A stretch of DNA of 64,000 bases, from the NCBI RefSeq assembly GCF_903819215.1, contig NZ_CAIJCT010000016.1, one strand, 5' to 3'. This document shows, piece by piece, positions 27,156 to 34,029 of this stretch. The notes beneath the pieces are model-generated. The model was given only the letters and a program-made list of their open reading frames with translations, was not told the origin of the DNA and ran no database searches. The translations under genes were made by a program, and so were the position numbers. The DNA comes from Aedoeadaptatus coxii. Its GTDB lineage: Bacteria; Bacillota; Clostridia; Tissierellales; Peptoniphilaceae. Numbering within the stretch: the first letter of the stretch is position 1; each line of letters starts with the position of its first letter.

Positions 27156-27517
27156 TAGTATTCCTCCAAAGAAATAGATACTTCCCACAATCCTTTATAA
27201 GAAGTATCTTTTATTAATTTGACTTGAAACTTATCTATATACATTTGTGTCTCTTTTAGTTCCAATGTTTCTGTATCTAAGAATTTAACTTTAAGATTAG
27301 ACTTGTTAGCAAAATTGCTTAAGGTCTTTACAAGTTTAGGACTACAAGAAAAACTTACAGAAATACTTGCTACTTTATTTCTAACAATATCCCTTTGAAT
27401 AGTGCCTGCCTCTGTTTCTCCTCCAGTATCTGCCTCTATATCTCTAAACTCCAAATCATAAGAATTTGGTAGTGGTAGGTCTACTCCTTCAATAATTAAA
27501 TATGATTGATATTTCAT
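27155..27517 (-). CDS. Distal tail component (DUF6711-like)
   Basis: 120 residues starting at 27517. The pattern DLEFRDIEADTGGETEAGT with KVASISVSFSCSP resembles small phage proteins of the DUF6711 type, found between tape measure and tail tip genes. Likely a distal tail ring subunit. It is translated from a GGAGGTGTAG site that lies at the 3' edge of the structured element described at 27530-27621. Confidence 0.75.
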   Translation of the reverse strand: MKYQSYLIIEGVDLPLPNSYDLEFRDIEADTGGETEAGTIQRDIVRNKVASISVSFSCSPKLVKTLSNFANKSNLKVKFLDTETLELKETQMYIDKFQVKLIKDTSYKGLWEVSISLEEY

Positions 27518-27529
27518 TATACGACTACA

Positions 27530-27621
27530 CCTCCATTCACTGCGTCGCTTTGCTCCTTATTTATGGGGTGAGACTGCATCTGACCTACCAACAAAATCAT
27601 AGATTTTGGGTTAGGTCATTA
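27530..27621 (-). ncRNA. Structured intergenic element, copy A
   Basis: Read on the minus strand it opens with TAATGACCTAACCC (its TAA is the stop of the tape measure gene), folds GACCTAACC (from 27617) against GGTAGGTC (to 27582), with an inner perfect stem CAAAATC-TAT-GATTTTG, and continues with GATGCAGTC and a conserved 3' box AATAAGGAGCAAAG, then GTGAATGGAGG just before the next gene. The same plan with a different inner stem is found at 32580-32691. Not a T-tailed terminator. Function unknown: candidates are a translation or mRNA-processing element or a small mobile repeat. Confidence 0.6.
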
Positions 27622-30600
27622 TCTACCTCCACTTCTTAAATTCTTACGCATAGATGCATTGACAATAACTTCATCAAGGAGGGTTCCACCAAGATAAACT
27701 GGTATGACTATATCTCCAGAATTTTCTGATTTTAAATTGATGTTAGCAAGTGCATTAGATATTTGTCTTCCTATATCAATTCCATTTACAGCAGATCCTT
27801 TATCATGTCCTCCAACACCTACTGCTGATATATTTGGACTTAAAACCATATCGCTTGCTACATTTTTCATAGAAGATTGGACCAATCTTCTGTTCTTTTC
27901 TATTCCCTTAGATAAACCTTCCATAAAGTCTGGCATCCATGATTCATAGTCGGTTAGAGGTCCAACATCTGGAACAGAGAAGTGCAGGTAAGACCTAATA
28001 GTTGATGCTACATTCGATACAGCAGATGTCACATTGCTAATCGCACTTCTAATCCCTCTTGCAATTCCGTTAATCATATCAGCTCCCCATGTATAAGCTT
28101 GAGATGCCAAATTCTTAATGTGATTAACTGCGTTGTTAAATCCATTTCTAATAGTGGACTGAATATTTGACATGGTAGATGAAATACTTGATCTCATAGA
28201 ATTAAATGCTGATGATACTGCTGACTTCGCAGTATTCACTGCAGAGGAAATAGTCGACTTTATGGAATTCCAAGCAGATGAAACAAGTGACTTAATGTTG
28301 TTCATTGTTGATGAGATAAATGTCTTTATTCCATTCCAAATAGATTCAACTACTGTTTTTATTGTAGTTAAAATAGTTTCAATAGTAGTTTTTATATTAG
28401 TCCAAGATGTAGATACGAATTCTCCTATAGAAGTTATAACTGTTGTTAAAAACTCCTTTAGTCCATTCCAAATGGTCTCTACTTTTACTTTAATTGCATC
28501 AAGAACTGTTGAAATTAAAGTCTTAATACCTTCCCAAGTAGTTTTTATAAACTCTCCAACTGTTGTAAATACTTCTGTAGTTGTAGTTGAAATAGCTGTC
28601 CATATATTGGTAAAAGTTGTTTGAATTCCCGTCCAGAGGCTCGTAAAGAATTCTCCTAAACTTTGCCATAGACTCTTGGCTCCCTCAATAAAGGTATTCC
28701 AAGATTCATTTAGAAAAGTTGTTATAGATGTCCATATACTGTTCCAACCTTCAGCAAGTCCATTCCATAGATTGGCAAAGAAGTCCTTGATTCCCTTCCA
28801 AGTATTCTTCACTCCTTCAATAAATCCAGTCCAAAATTCTGATAGAAAACTTGTGATTTCAGTCCAAGTGCTTGTCCAGGATTCTGATATTCCCTGCCAA
28901 AGATTTACGAAGAATTCTTTTATTCCATTCCAAATAGCAACAGTTGATTCCTTAATAGTTTCCCATATGGAGATGACCCCTTCTCTAAACCAGTCGCACT
29001 TCTTCCATAAAAGAACAAGACCAGCTATTACTGCACCAATAGCAATAGGAACAATACCAATGGCTGATACTACTGCAGTAATTGCTGGTATAAGTGTACC
29101 TGTAAATATTCCTACTATCTTAGTTATTCCTCCTACTATTAGAGGTCCTTTAGTCATAATAGTACCTATTGACCAGATAAGTTTTCCTACAATCATAAGT
29201 ACAGGTCCAAGAGCAGCTATAAAAAGACCGATACCTACAATAATACCTTTTACTGGTCCTGGAAGTGCATTAAGACCATTTACCAGTTTTGTTAATATAT
29301 CTACTGCTTTTCTAACAGCAGGCATCAAAAGTTCTCCAAAGGATATAGCTAATCCTTCTAAGGCAGATTGTAGGATCTTTAATTGACCAGCCAGGTTATC
29401 CTGCATAGTAGCAGCCATTTTTTCTGCTGTTCCATCTGCGTTATATATGGCATCACTCAAACTGTTGTAGTCTTTCTCACTCGCATTTATGATTGCCAAC
29501 ATTCCAGACATGGCATTTTTACCAAATATCATGGATGCTGCTTGTGCTTTTTGAGTTCCATCTAAATTGGCAAAGGCAACTCTAAAGGTGCTTAGAGTTT
29601 CATCAAGTGAAAGGCCCTGTACATCTTCAATAGATAATCCCAACATGGACATTCCATTAATAACTTCTTTAGTTGGTGATGCGAGTCTTGTTAGCCCAGA
29701 CCTTAAAGCTGTCCCTGCTTGTGAACCTTTTATTCCTGCATTAGCCATTAAACCTATAGCTACTGCTGTATCTTCAACTGAATAGCCAAGTGTCCCAGCA
29801 ATAGGTGCAGCATATTTAAAGGTTTCACCCATTAATGAAACATTGGTATTGGCATTGGATGATGCAGCAGCAAGAACATCAGCAAAGTGAGAAGAGTCTT
29901 CAGCTTTTAAACCAAAGGCTGTAAGGGCATCTGTAACGATATCTGAAGTGGTAGCTAGATCCTCACCACTAGCTGCAGCAAGGTTCATGACTCCTTCAAT
30001 ACCACTAATCATATCTTTACTTTTCCAACCAGCCATGGCCATGTAGTTCATAGCCTCTGCCGCTTCAGATGCTGAAAACTTGGTCTTGGCTCCCATTTCA
30101 CGAGCCTTTTCCCTTAGGGCATCAAAGTCGGATCCTGTTGCACCAGATACCGCTTTTACCTTGGACATGCCCGAATCAAAATCTGATGCAGTTTTTACAG
30201 CTGCTACCCCAAGACCTGCTACTGCAAGAGATACTGGCATCATTTTTCTGCCTACGTTTTCTATATTTTGCCCTGTGTTTTGCCATTTTTCCCCAGTAAT
30301 AGCTATGTTTTGCAGAGTTTGATTAGTGGTTGCGCCTTGTCTTTCTAGAGATTTAAGGGCTTGTTCTGTTTCAATAATCTCTCGTTTAAGGGCATCATAT
30401 TGCTCTTGGGAAATCTTTCCTTCTGCAAGAGCCTGTTCAGCTTGTTTCTGTGCCTCTTTTAAAGAGGTTAATTTATTCTTTGTTTCTTCTAAGGTCTGAC
30501 CTAATAGCTTATGCTTTTGTGAGATAAGTTCTGTATTTCCAGGGTCAAGTTTTAGAAGTTTATTGACATCACGCAGTTCCGATTGAGTATGTTTAATCTC

Positions 30601-30684
30601 CGTATTTACTTGTTTTAGTGCAGTCTGTAATTTGGTAGTATCTCCACCAATCTCAACAGTTATCCCTTTTATTCTATTTGCCAA
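27619..30684 (-). CDS. Phage tail tape measure protein
   Basis: 1021 residues, TTG start at 30684 behind GGAGGTGAGATA. An N-terminal coiled coil (about 20-125) precedes the TP901-type tape measure core (about 160-440; TASDFDSGMSKVKAVSG, AGTALRSGLTRLASPTKEV), two or three membrane-like helices (about 470-560) and a long Trp-rich repeat array (about 565-830; units such as IWNGIKEFF, LWQGISESW, LWNGLAEGW), ending with ALANINLKSENSGDIVIPVYLGG. It sets tail length and may help DNA entry. Siphovirus-type (or long-tailed) virion is implied. Confidence 0.93.
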   Translation of the reverse strand: MANRIKGITVEIGGDTTKLQTALKQVNTEIKHTQSELRDVNKLLKLDPGNTELISQKHKLLGQTLEETKNKLTSLKEAQKQAEQALAEGKISQEQYDALKREIIETEQALKSLERQGATTNQTLQNIAITGEKWQNTGQNIENVGRKMMPVSLAVAGLGVAAVKTASDFDSGMSKVKAVSGATGSDFDALREKAREMGAKTKFSASEAAEAMNYMAMAGWKSKDMISGIEGVMNLAAASGEDLATTSDIVTDALTAFGLKAEDSSHFADVLAAASSNANTNVSLMGETFKYAAPIAGTLGYSVEDTAVAIGLMANAGIKGSQAGTALRSGLTRLASPTKEVINGMSMLGLSIEDVQGLSLDETLSTFRVAFANLDGTQKAQAASMIFGKNAMSGMLAIINASEKDYNSLSDAIYNADGTAEKMAATMQDNLAGQLKILQSALEGLAISFGELLMPAVRKAVDILTKLVNGLNALPGPVKGIIVGIGLFIAALGPVLMIVGKLIWSIGTIMTKGPLIVGGITKIVGIFTGTLIPAITAVVSAIGIVPIAIGAVIAGLVLLWKKCDWFREGVISIWETIKESTVAIWNGIKEFFVNLWQGISESWTSTWTEITSFLSEFWTGFIEGVKNTWKGIKDFFANLWNGLAEGWNSIWTSITTFLNESWNTFIEGAKSLWQSLGEFFTSLWTGIQTTFTNIWTAISTTTTEVFTTVGEFIKTTWEGIKTLISTVLDAIKVKVETIWNGLKEFLTTVITSIGEFVSTSWTNIKTTIETILTTIKTVVESIWNGIKTFISSTMNNIKSLVSSAWNSIKSTISSAVNTAKSAVSSAFNSMRSSISSTMSNIQSTIRNGFNNAVNHIKNLASQAYTWGADMINGIARGIRSAISNVTSAVSNVASTIRSYLHFSVPDVGPLTDYESWMPDFMEGLSKGIEKNRRLVQSSMKNVASDMVLSPNISAVGVGGHDKGSAVNGIDIGRQISNALANINLKSENSGDIVIPVYLGGTLLDEVIVNASMRKNLRSGGR

Positions 30685-30726
30685 TATCTCACCTCCTCTT
30701 TAGAGATATATTTATCAGTATTTTTA

Positions 30727-30755
30727 TTGATGTTTTTATCAATTTCTGCTATACT
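30727..30755 (+). promoter_or_regulatory. Promoter and operator of the toxin-antitoxin pair
   Basis: TTGATG (30727-30732), 17-base spacer, TATACT (30750-30755). ATTGAT...ATCAAT (30726-30743) forms an inverted repeat over the -35 region, a probable site of autorepression by the antitoxin. The start codon follows at 30774 with GAGGTGAT. Confidence 0.75.
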
Positions 30756-30773
30756 TATCTTGAGGTGATAAGT

Positions 30774-31097
30774 ATGAATTTTGTAAAAGAATTATCCAAC
30801 AAGACTGTATCCATTTCTGAATTTAATCGAGGCTTAGCTGGACGTATTTTCGATGATGTCAAAGTGAACGGTTCTAAGGTCGTATTAAAGAACAACGCTC
30901 CTGAGTGCATTCTTGTTTCTCCTGATGAGTATACGAAACTCATTGATGAGCTCGAAGATGCAAGAGATCTTATGCTTGCCAATACAAGGATGTCATCAAT
31001 GGATAAATCCGATTTAATTTCTCAAGTTGAATTTGAAGAAGCCTTTCATATCAATTTAAATGAAGTCTCTCCTCTTGATGAGGACGAAATCGAATGA
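30774..31097 (+). CDS. Antitoxin, Phd/YefM family
   Basis: 107 residues. N-terminal Phd/YefM fold (TVSISEFNRGLAGRIFDDVK, then KVVLKNNAPECILVSPDEY) for DNA binding and dimerisation, acidic C-terminal tail that would wrap the toxin. ATG at 30774 has its own promoter and ribosome site; an upstream ATG at 30678 lies inside the start of the tape measure gene on the other strand and is unlikely. Overlaps the toxin gene by 4 bases (ATGA). The pair sits on the strand opposite to the phage late operon. Confidence 0.9.
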   Translation: MNFVKELSNKTVSISEFNRGLAGRIFDDVKVNGSKVVLKNNAPECILVSPDEYTKLIDELEDARDLMLANTRMSSMDKSDLISQVEFEEAFHINLNEVSPLDEDEIE

Positions 31098-31423
31098 ACT
31101 ATAAACTATCCTTTATAAAAGAAGCCATCCAAGACTATAAAGCCTTAGATGGATCTCAAAGAAAAATTGTCGATAAAGCACTTAAGAGGATCTTAATAAA
31201 TCCTCTTCCTAATACCGAAGGTGGCTATGGCAAGCCTCTTTCTAACCTTTCTGATTCTAAGCTTGCTGGTCTTATGAAAATTAAACTTAAGAGTTCAGGT
31301 CTTAGAATCGTTTATAAATTGGAAAAATCAGATGACGAAGTTCTTGTTATTATTATCGGTGCAAGAGCCGAATCTAAAGTCTATAAAGATGCTGAAAAAA
31401 GAGTAGCTAAGCTTGAAGATTAA
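31094..31423 (+). CDS. Toxin, RelE/ParE superfamily
   Basis: 109 residues: IKEAIQDYKALDGSQRKIVDKALKRI, then GLMKIKLKSSGLRIVYKL and VLVIIIGAR, the beta-sheet core of RelE-like ribosome-dependent mRNases. Arg/Lys residues on the GLRIVY strand and the C-terminal helix are kept. Its stop codon overlaps by 4 bases the stop of the tail chaperone frameshift product on the other strand (31420-31423). Likely maintains the prophage or acts in conflict with other phages. Confidence 0.9.
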   Translation: MNYKLSFIKEAIQDYKALDGSQRKIVDKALKRILINPLPNTEGGYGKPLSNLSDSKLAGLMKIKLKSSGLRIVYKLEKSDDEVLVIIIGARAESKVYKDAEKRVAKLED

Positions 31424-31605
31424 AATTTATCAAAGTCTTCTTGCGTAGCTACTTCTTTGAATTTATAGTCGTCATTATTCTTTTCTGTGAACATATCATT
31501 TACAAGTCCAATTGTTAATAGGGATAAATCAGAAACAGAAAGGCCAAGTTCCACTGCCCTTAATAGGAATAATGCTGTGGTCATTGGTCTTTCTGTTGGT
31601 CTTAC
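31420..31605 (-). CDS. Tail assembly chaperone, frameshift extension (gpT part of gpGT)
   Basis: About 61 codons in the -1 frame relative to the upstream chaperone gene: VRPTERPMTTALFLLRAVEL and LSLLTIGLVNDMF. This is the typical C-terminal part of Siphoviridae gpGT fusions. It has no own ribosome site before VRPTERP; it is reached by slippage at A AAA AAG (31605-31611). The fusion would have about 178 residues. It stops at 31420, just before the tape measure gene region, with the TA pair inserted antisense between them. Confidence 0.85.
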   Translation of the reverse strand, partial: VRPTERPMTTALFLLRAVELGLSVSDLSLLTIGLVNDMFTEKNNDDYKFKEVATQEDFDKF

Positions 31606-31958
31606 TTTTTTTTAGGAACTTCTTCCGATTTTATATTAAGTCCCCATAACTCAATTAGCTGAGGTAGAATTTGATAAATTGAAAAGGTTGAGAAATTATC
31701 CAACCATTCTTCTGGACTATCTGGCACAGATTTATCTCCATGTTTAGCCATTACATAGGCTATGTTTTCAAATAGTTCTAATGAGCCTATATCAAGATTA
31801 GATTTATCTTCATCATTTTTCTTCATGGACTTTTCAAGTTCCATCAAGTCTTTGAAGATATCTCTTCCAAATTTAAGTCTATAGATTCTTGGGATAGCTG
31901 CTGATGCACGGAAAACAACTTCTTTCCCATCGATTTGAATTTTCTTTGTTAGTGCCAT
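31602..31958 (-). CDS. Tail assembly chaperone (gpG-like)
   Basis: 118 residues (MALTKKIQIDGKEVVFRASA, GRDIFKDLMELEK), typical of the small chaperone that coats the tape measure protein during tail assembly. The 3' end encodes PKKK followed by a stop, over an A8G run (31613-31605) suited to -1 frameshifting. Start at 31958, directly after the major tail gene. Confidence 0.88.
   Translation of the reverse strand: MALTKKIQIDGKEVVFRASAAIPRIYRLKFGRDIFKDLMELEKSMKKNDEDKSNLDIGSLELFENIAYVMAKHGDKSVPDSPEEWLDNFSTFSIYQILPQLIELWGLNIKSEEVPKKK
31605..31611 (-). promoter_or_regulatory. Programmed -1 frameshift site A AAA AAG
   Basis: Frame 0 reads CCT AAA AAA AAG TAA; the heptamer A AAA AAG, the same as in dnaX of E. 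coli, allows a -1 shift into GTA AGA CCA. The protein after the shift is strongly chaperone-like, so the shift is almost certainly used. A stop follows in frame 0 directly after the slip. Confidence 0.85.
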
Positions 31959-31960
31959 AT

Positions 31961-32557
31961 TTATTTACCTCCAACACTTGCCCTTGAAGGTGTTACTGTC
32001 GTTTCTGTGGGCATATAGACTGACTTATACCAACCATCATAAGTTTCCTTTGTAGTCTCTTCACCTGTTCTAGCCTTTACATTTCCATTTGGAAGTGGTC
32101 TTGCTTGAATAGACAAGGTTTCTGGTTGGACTTCTCTTGATTCCTCGTTGGTTTCTCCTTCAAGGGTAGGCCTTGCAGCTGAACAGTTATACATGACGTG
32201 ACGGATTTTCTTTTGGTCGCCATCAAACTCAAAAAGAAGTGCGAAGTTCGCAGTTTCAGAATTTGAAGACTCAATAAGAACTTTATTAGAATCTGATTTT
32301 TCCATCAAAACATCAGTCCTAAAGGATTCTGGAATAAGGGCAATTTCTAAATCTCCATCATATCCCATATTGTTTGAAATAGTGTAGTATTCAATTCCAT
32401 CTGCATAAAAGCTTTCAGGCTCTCCATTAGGATCCAATGAAATTGAAACAGCACCAGGCATTGGCACTGGTGTTTTATATTTAATAACGCCCTCTTCAGC
32501 TTTATCGAAGAGAGCGTAGTGAACATTACAAATATTAAACTTTACCTTATTTGCCAT
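31961..32557 (-). CDS. Major tail protein, phi13-type
   Basis: 198 residues (MANKVKFNICNVHYALFDKA; SISLDPNGEPESFYADGIEYYT; GYDGDLEIALIPESF). It resembles the phi13-family major tail subunit that forms the tail tube. Start ATG 32557 follows GGGAGGTAACAATT, which lies inside the structured element copy B. The first 12 codons are repeated 169 bases upstream as the start of a separate 59-codon ORF. Confidence 0.9.
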   Translation of the reverse strand: MANKVKFNICNVHYALFDKAEEGVIKYKTPVPMPGAVSISLDPNGEPESFYADGIEYYTISNNMGYDGDLEIALIPESFRTDVLMEKSDSNKVLIESSNSETANFALLFEFDGDQKKIRHVMYNCSAARPTLEGETNEESREVQPETLSIQARPLPNGNVKARTGEETTKETYDGWYKSVYMPTETTVTPSRASVGGK

Positions 32558-32708
32558 AATTGTTACCTCCCATAAATTGTAGTGAGTCAGCTCCATCACA
32601 ATTCTCTTCGCTCCTTATCAGTCGCAGAGAATTGGATTGCGTGACATCTGACCTACCTACCACTCGCAAGGCTCGTGGGGTTAGGTCATTAACATTACAA
32701 ATATTAAA
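32522..32708 (-). repeat. 18-bp direct repeat from duplicated start of the major tail gene
   Basis: AACATTACAAATATTAAA (plus strand) occurs at 32522-32539 and 32691-32708, 169 bases apart. The codons before it also encode the same residues (MANKVK) but differ at third positions (GCT AAT AAA GTT AAA against GCA AAT AAG GTA AAG). So the start of the major tail gene exists twice, flanking the structured element. Confidence 0.85.
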
Positions 32709-32726
32709 TTTAACTTTATTAGCCAT
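32547..32726 (-). CDS. 59-residue ORF with the tail protein N-terminus, split by the structured element
   Basis: ATG at 32726 with a GGAGGTAAAAA site, overlapping the upstream gene by 8 bases as expected of the original major tail start. It reads MANKVKFNICNV, then NDLTPRALRVVGRSDVTQ.. through the element, and ends at a TAA at 32547, inside the second start of the tail gene. It may be translated to couple ribosomes into the real gene, or be only a by-product. Confidence 0.55.
   Translation of the reverse strand: MANKVKFNICNVNDLTPRALRVVGRSDVTQSNSLRLIRSEENCDGADSLQFMGGNNYGK
32580..32691 (-). ncRNA. Structured intergenic element, copy B
   Basis: Minus strand: TAATGACCTAACCC start at 32691, hairpin GACCTAACC (from 32687) with GGTAGGTC (to 32650), inner stem CCAC-GA-GC-CTT-GC-GA-GTGG in which two GA/GA mismatches could form tandem sheared pairs. 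A second hairpin GAGAATTG/CAATTCTC lies at 32599-32634, around the conserved box GATAAGGAGCGAAG. Compared with copy A (27530-27621) the outer stem and box are kept and the inner stem differs but still pairs, which points to RNA structure. Confidence 0.65.
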
Positions 32727-33045
32727 TTTTTACCTCCATAGTAAATTCATAGAGAACTTCATAAAGTCTTTCTGATTCAATCCAAACTTCAGATTTTTCA
32801 TAATAGATTTTTTCTCTATCAAGTATCTCTTCTATTTTTTCTTCTAATTTTAAATCTTTCTTATCAGTGTAAAGTTCTAAGTCTATCTGGGTGTTTTTAT
32901 AAAAGACTACTCCATCTGCACCAAAGTGTTTATTCTTTGGAAATAGATAGACAAAAAATGGTGGGTCTGGACTTTCTCCTTCAGCAAAGTGCGAGTATGC
33001 AAATGGAAGTCCTATATCTTCAATTATTTTTAATAGCTTATCCAT
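32719..33045 (-). CDS. Tail terminator/completion-like protein
   Basis: 108 residues (MDKLLKIIEDIGLPFAYSHF; DPPFFVYLFPKNKHFGADG). Place between the HK97 gp10-like gene and the major tail gene is that of the tail terminator/completion protein; family match is by position and general likeness only. It overlaps the genes on both sides by 8 bases. Confidence 0.7.
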   Translation of the reverse strand: MDKLLKIIEDIGLPFAYSHFAEGESPDPPFFVYLFPKNKHFGADGVVFYKNTQIDLELYTDKKDLKLEEKIEEILDREKIYYEKSEVWIESERLYEVLYEFTMEVKNG

Positions 33046-33418
33046 CTTGTAATTTCCTCATAATATTTTCTTCCAATTCTCTGATTCCTTTCTCCTCAGC
33101 TGGTCCAATGTGCGGCTTAGCAGATACTCTCCCACCCTGCCTTAGGACGTGACCTTTTTCAAGTAGATGAGCCAGTTGATATCTATTTCTTGAATGAACT
33201 ACAAGTTCTATTGAGTTTGAAGTTTCTTTCATAGTTTTTACAGACCAAGATTTAGAATATTTCTTTGTTTCTCCAACTGGTGCATTTTCTTGTATGTCTT
33301 TTCTAATATTGCTACCAGCTTTTTTGACTTCCTTTTTGACTTCATCTGTTGCCATATCAGAATATTCTTCTAAGCCCTTCATTATTTCACTGGCGAGGTT
33401 TTCAATTTTTACATTCAT
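33038..33418 (-). CDS. HK97 gp10-like neck/tail protein
   Basis: 126 residues, with KKAGSNIRKDIQENAPVGET near residue 30 and the characteristic LLEKGHVLRQGGRVSAKPHIGPA near 84, typical of the HK97-gp10 family that joins head and tail. Overlaps upstream and downstream genes by a few bases. Confidence 0.85.
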   Translation of the reverse strand: MNVKIENLASEIMKGLEEYSDMATDEVKKEVKKAGSNIRKDIQENAPVGETKKYSKSWSVKTMKETSNSIELVVHSRNRYQLAHLLEKGHVLRQGGRVSAKPHIGPAEEKGIRELEENIMRKLQDG

Positions 33419-33747
33419 CTACTCACCTTCCTACATCTAAACTTTATAAATCTATTTTTATAGTTCATAAAGTCAATTGAGATGATATTGTACTTTTGAT
33501 CAGCAAATAGAATTCTGTAATCTGAAGTATTAATGTTCTTCATACTATTTTGAAATCTCACAGTAAAAGAAATATCCGACCTATCTACTTCCATCCCAAG
33601 AAAAACTTCTTCTCCTTTGCCTTGAAAAGAAATATAGGCTGATGTTTCTAGATAATCTGCCCATACTGATTTATGATTACCAATTTCATCCACCTCAACA
33701 TTTTTATTTTGGAAGATTATTTTTCTATTTAAATCCGATACCCTCAT
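33415..33747 (-). CDS. Phage head closure protein
   Basis: 110 residues, RVSDLNRKIIFQNKNVEVDE at the start and SVWADYLETSAYISF, the pattern of the SPP1 gp16/HK97 gp7-like head-tail joining family. It follows the connector gene with one-base overlap, in the standard order of HK97-type phages. Confidence 0.85.
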   Translation of the reverse strand: MRVSDLNRKIIFQNKNVEVDEIGNHKSVWADYLETSAYISFQGKGEEVFLGMEVDRSDISFTVRFQNSMKNINTSDYRILFADQKYNIISIDFMNYKNRFIKFRCRKVSR

Positions 33748-34019
33748 TAGAACTCAGCCTTTCTCATTCCAAACAATAAAGCCCTTAGAGTTAAGTTTAA
33801 TTCAGAATAATCTGCTTCTTCTCGGTGTTCATAAAGATAAGCGGTCATATATAAGACAGCTATCTTTCCATTTGGATTTTTAGAAAGTTCTTCTTCACTA
33901 TTAACTCTAGCTACATCCATAGAATGTTTGATTGATGATTGGATGAGAGAATTAATCATCTCATCCTCATCATCAAAATCCACCCTTAAATAGGACTTTG
34001 CCTCTTCAAGAGTAATCAT
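33747..34019 (-). CDS. Head-tail connector (gp6-like)
   Basis: 90 residues, mostly helical: ITLEEAKSYLRVDFDDEDEM, LIQSSIKHSMDVARV, IAVLYMTAYLYEHREEA. This is the short DNA-packaging connector that binds under the portal. Lies 10 bases after the capsid gene. Confidence 0.88.
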   Translation of the reverse strand: MITLEEAKSYLRVDFDDEDEMINSLIQSSIKHSMDVARVNSEEELSKNPNGKIAVLYMTAYLYEHREEADYSELNLTLRALLFGMRKAEF

Positions 34020-34029
34020 AATTTACTCC

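Noticed and set aside
28172..28624. Long open frames on the plus strand (also 28676-29386) opposite the tape measure gene
   Set aside because: They mirror the Trp/Thr-rich repeats of the tape measure gene, have no ribosome site and no recognisable protein.
32547..32726. Translational bypassing from the first MANKVKFNICNV to the second, as in T4 gene 60
   Set aside because: The 18-base identity and the hairpins would allow it, but the second copy has its own ribosome site and ATG, a simpler way to make the tail protein.
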